64,000 nt of DNA from Synaphobranchus kaupii. Taxonomy: Eukaryota > Chordata > Actinopteri > Anguilliformes > Synaphobranchidae. Below are positions 61,776 to 64,000 of the stretch, piece after piece; positions within the stretch are counted from its first letter, which is position 1; each line of letters opens with the position of its first letter. The position numbers were made by a program, and so were the translations under genes. The stretch is taken from contig CM056391.1 in assembly GCA_029718625.1 (NCBI GenBank), positions 26,824,281-26,888,280 of the forward strand, read 5' to 3'. The notes below the pieces were generated by a model, which saw only the letters and a program-made list of their open reading frames with translations, was not told the origin of the DNA and ran no database searches.

Positions 61776-63559
61776 CCATTCAACAAACAAAAAATCATTA
61801 CGAAGGTGGCAGGGATCTCCAGTTAGCTGAGTCTTGCTACTGTGAGGGTGCTTTTCTCTTGATTACCATGAGCCTTGTTTTTTAGACCCATTAAGGCTGT
61901 ATAAATTTAATGTGCCTCAGTAAACACTCACCACCCTTCCCTTAGTCTCAATCCTGCACAGCGCTGGCACAACACATTAATGTGTATATACGGCCTTTCG
62001 CCAGGTGTTCCCAATACCCCATGGAGATGTGTTTTTATTTCCTCTGGGAAATAACACGTATCCTTGCCACTGCAATGGCAGAGCCGTAAAGGCTGAGAAT
62101 AGAGGGTGTTGGAAGTGGAAGACGGCTCACCGGGAGATGCAGCCGTTACACCAAAATCAATTCTCATCATTCCCACCAACTAGCGGGTTTCACTGATAAT
62201 GCTGGGGGCAGGCACAATTTTAAACAAGGGGGCCAATGGGGGACCAAGAACTAGTATGGAGGAGCACTGGTAATCGGCAATTTGAGACAACGCAATACAT
62301 GGTATTTCTAATTGTGTGTACCTTTGAGTGATGAAATCCTTATCCTATTCTTTGTAGAACCCTTAGGAATAGCAAACAAATGTCTGTTGATCTAACAATA
62401 TTGCACACACTTTTTTGATTTACATAACTGCCCCAGCTCATTCCAATGTCATTATGACTACTACTAACAGTTAAAAGGCTAGTCTACCTACAGTAGCTAC
62501 TACACCCAACTCTGATTAGTACAAAATCAACTCAACTCCATTCGACTTAGAGCCGTGGCAATATCCTACGGCTCCAGACTCCAGAGCTGTGAAATAAATC
62601 AAAGTCCTTTCGAGTTTTAACAGAGAGGAAATGCTGTAGCTACACCATTAATAATCGCGTTTTGCCTACTCAGCATGGATCAACCAGAAACCCTAAGGAA
62701 TTTTGTTATAGCCTATCTAATGATATTCCAAGACGAACACTTTCATAGCCTACAGTTTGTTACGAATTTATTAGCCTACATGTGGCTGTTTGTGACCGAA
62801 TTGCAGTAGCCTATAAAACAGAATTAATATGCGATTGTGTTCAGCTAGGTTAGGCTATTAAAAATGACAGCAAATAGGCTACTTCCTATTTAAAGTGGTG
62901 GCATTTTTATTTTTTAACTATTGACCAACAACAACAATGAACAGATAAATACAATTTGTAGCCTATAATAGAATAAATAAATAGCCAAATGGTTCAAATA
63001 AACATATTTAAATATGGTGTCCAAATAAATCTTTACTAAATACTATTTAAAATTAATAAACAAAACACACACACATCAAATATTTGGCTTGTTTGTCAGA
63101 TTTGGCTGGCTATCTCACCTAGCCTACAGCCATCCATCCACCACATTTTCAGTAGGCTACTCGATTCTAGGATCTGATAAATATAAGATTTATATTTGCA
63201 TAGACTAAAATGGCTCTACACAAATATAACCATTCAATGTCTATTCCTACATGTAAGATATGTTATAATCCTTGATCAAGAGTGATATTATTTACGTAGG
63301 CCTAGGCTATAACGTTAAACTTCTGCTAGAATCACGGATATGGGAAAGTCGTAGCCTAAACTGGATGCAATTGCAAACTAGCTTGAAAAGTAAGGGAGAG
63401 TAAAGGGTAAAACTGAGAAAATAGCAATGGGTAGGCTATCATTCAGATTATTTAAGTCTGAATAAAATATCAAAGCTACGAACTTAATTTGCTACCAACT
63501 ACAATCTGCTGCCTGAAACAGCTTCCAGTTCCAACTCGCACAGCAGGGAGAAAAAGATG

Positions 63560-63675
63560 CTCGGGTAGTGCGAAAGAATGAACGAACGGTACTGTATTAA
63601 CCGAAAGTACCAACTCCGACTCCGACGGTACGGAAAGAGCCGACTCAGAAAAAAGAGCCAAACTGCCCATCACTA
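63560..63675. mobile_element. Possible hAT-like right end
   Basis: The complement starts TAGTGATGGGCAGTTTGGCT and continues with CTGAGTCGGCTCTTTCCG, a hAT-like terminus. I could not find the opposite end or an 8-bp duplication. It lies about 240 bp from the EGF3 exon. Confidence 0.35.
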
Positions 63676-63911
63676 ATGGAAAGCGTAGTTGAATCCGTTA
63701 CACCACAAAACGAGAGGAGAGAACGAAGCCACGCCCTCTGGGAATGAGATATCTATATACGGCCCGGGATTGGCCGGCAGGGGCACCAAGGGGGCCAATC
63801 AGACTTCAGCCCATGTGCTGGCTCCGCCCCTTGGTGGGGGGGTGGGGTTGAAAGGTGCAGCAGCGGCTCGGGTGCTAAACCGTGTCGCTGCTAATGGCGG
63901 ACAGGCCTCAC

Positions 63912-64000
63912 CTCTGCAGATGGTTCCGTTGCCCATGTACCCTGGTTTGCAGGTGCACAGGTGACCGCGGACAGTGTTGGTGCAGATGGCATTGCTGTCG
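63912..64000 (-). CDS. nell1: nell1 exon, end of EGF-like domain 3 (partial at window edge)
   Basis: This is the most upstream nell1 exon visible and it is cut at its 5' side by the window end. The minus strand reads the last part of an EGF-like module: NAICTNT, then a Cys-x-Cys pair, then KPGYMGNGTICR. It ends in phase 1 at a GTGAGG donor (plus 63906-63911). The module lacks the aromatic residue of the Asp/Asn hydroxylation consensus (His in its place). NELL1 is a secreted multimeric glycoprotein with an N-terminal laminin-G/TSPN domain, VWC domains and six EGF-like domains. The NGTICR-AFCEEGC run formed with the next exon fits remembered NELL1 better than NELL2. The following intron is about 33 kb. 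Confidence 0.88.

Larger units (their letters stand above)
30682..63911 (-). other. nell1 intron between EGF3 and EGF4 exons (33 kb)
   Basis: The largest intron seen and the host of most mobile elements in the window. Stretches without anything I can identify: 31271-32458, 34083-35303, 36010-38630, 46060-47690, 49910-51170, 51530-55730 and 58320-63560 (apart from the simple repeats listed). Confidence 0.85.

Overview
The window is a piece of a ray-finned (teleost-type) fish genome. It contains one recognisable host gene, on the minus strand: six internal exons of nell1 (neural EGF-like 1), a secreted EGF/VWC glycoprotein. Read 3' to 5' on the plus strand, the exons lie at 6684-6908, 8683-8859, 11316-11509, 18193-18333, 30586-30681 and 63912-64000 (cut by the window edge). 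All boundaries are GT-AG and the phases join into one open frame. The exons cover the end of the third EGF-like domain, EGF domains 4, 5 and 6, and the C-terminal VWC region. The first exons (signal peptide, laminin G/TSPN, N-terminal VWC, EGF1-2) lie beyond 64000. The last coding exon was not found and probably lies before position 1. Peptide motifs fit NELL1 better than NELL2.

Everything else is intron, and much of it is made of mobile elements. The fish assignment rests on the element set together with the nell1 sequence: Tc1/mariner elements, hAT elements with 8-bp duplications, a Kolobok-like THAP element, an L2-clade LINE with an esterase ORF1, tRNA-derived SINEs with a LINE2-like tail, and fold-back MITEs. 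I cannot name the species.

Region by region: 0.7-2.5 kb holds two Tc1-type non-autonomous elements with a shared fold-back core. 3.4-4.4 kb holds a TTAA-flanked THAP element. 6.7-11.5 kb holds the three VWC/EGF6 exons. 12.5-16.7 kb holds a hAT element, two related short elements, a Myb/SANT fragment, broken L1/Tx1-like LINE pieces and a short hAT-like MITE. 18.2 kb is the EGF5 exon. 22.9-28.5 kb holds a dead Tc1, a SINE with a 16-bp target duplication, a deleted Tc1 and a 124-bp CA repeat. 30.6 kb is the EGF4 exon. 32.5-34.1 kb holds a near full-length but frameshifted Tc1. 35.3-36.0 kb holds a hAT-like fold-back element. 38.6-45.0 kb holds an L2 LINE interrupted by a hAT element and by a 700-bp solo LTR. 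45.0-46.0 kb holds a Myb/SANT remnant, a SINE and a MITE. 47.8-49.9 kb holds a three-level nest (Harbinger-like, then hAT, then Kolobok), with a matching empty site at 51.4 kb. 55.7-58.3 kb holds more copies of the fold-back family. 63.9 kb is the EGF3 exon.

I saw no bacterial-type system, CRISPR array, operon or second host gene. The most informative features are the nested insertions, whose target duplications allow their order to be read, and two splice-site oddities in nell1.
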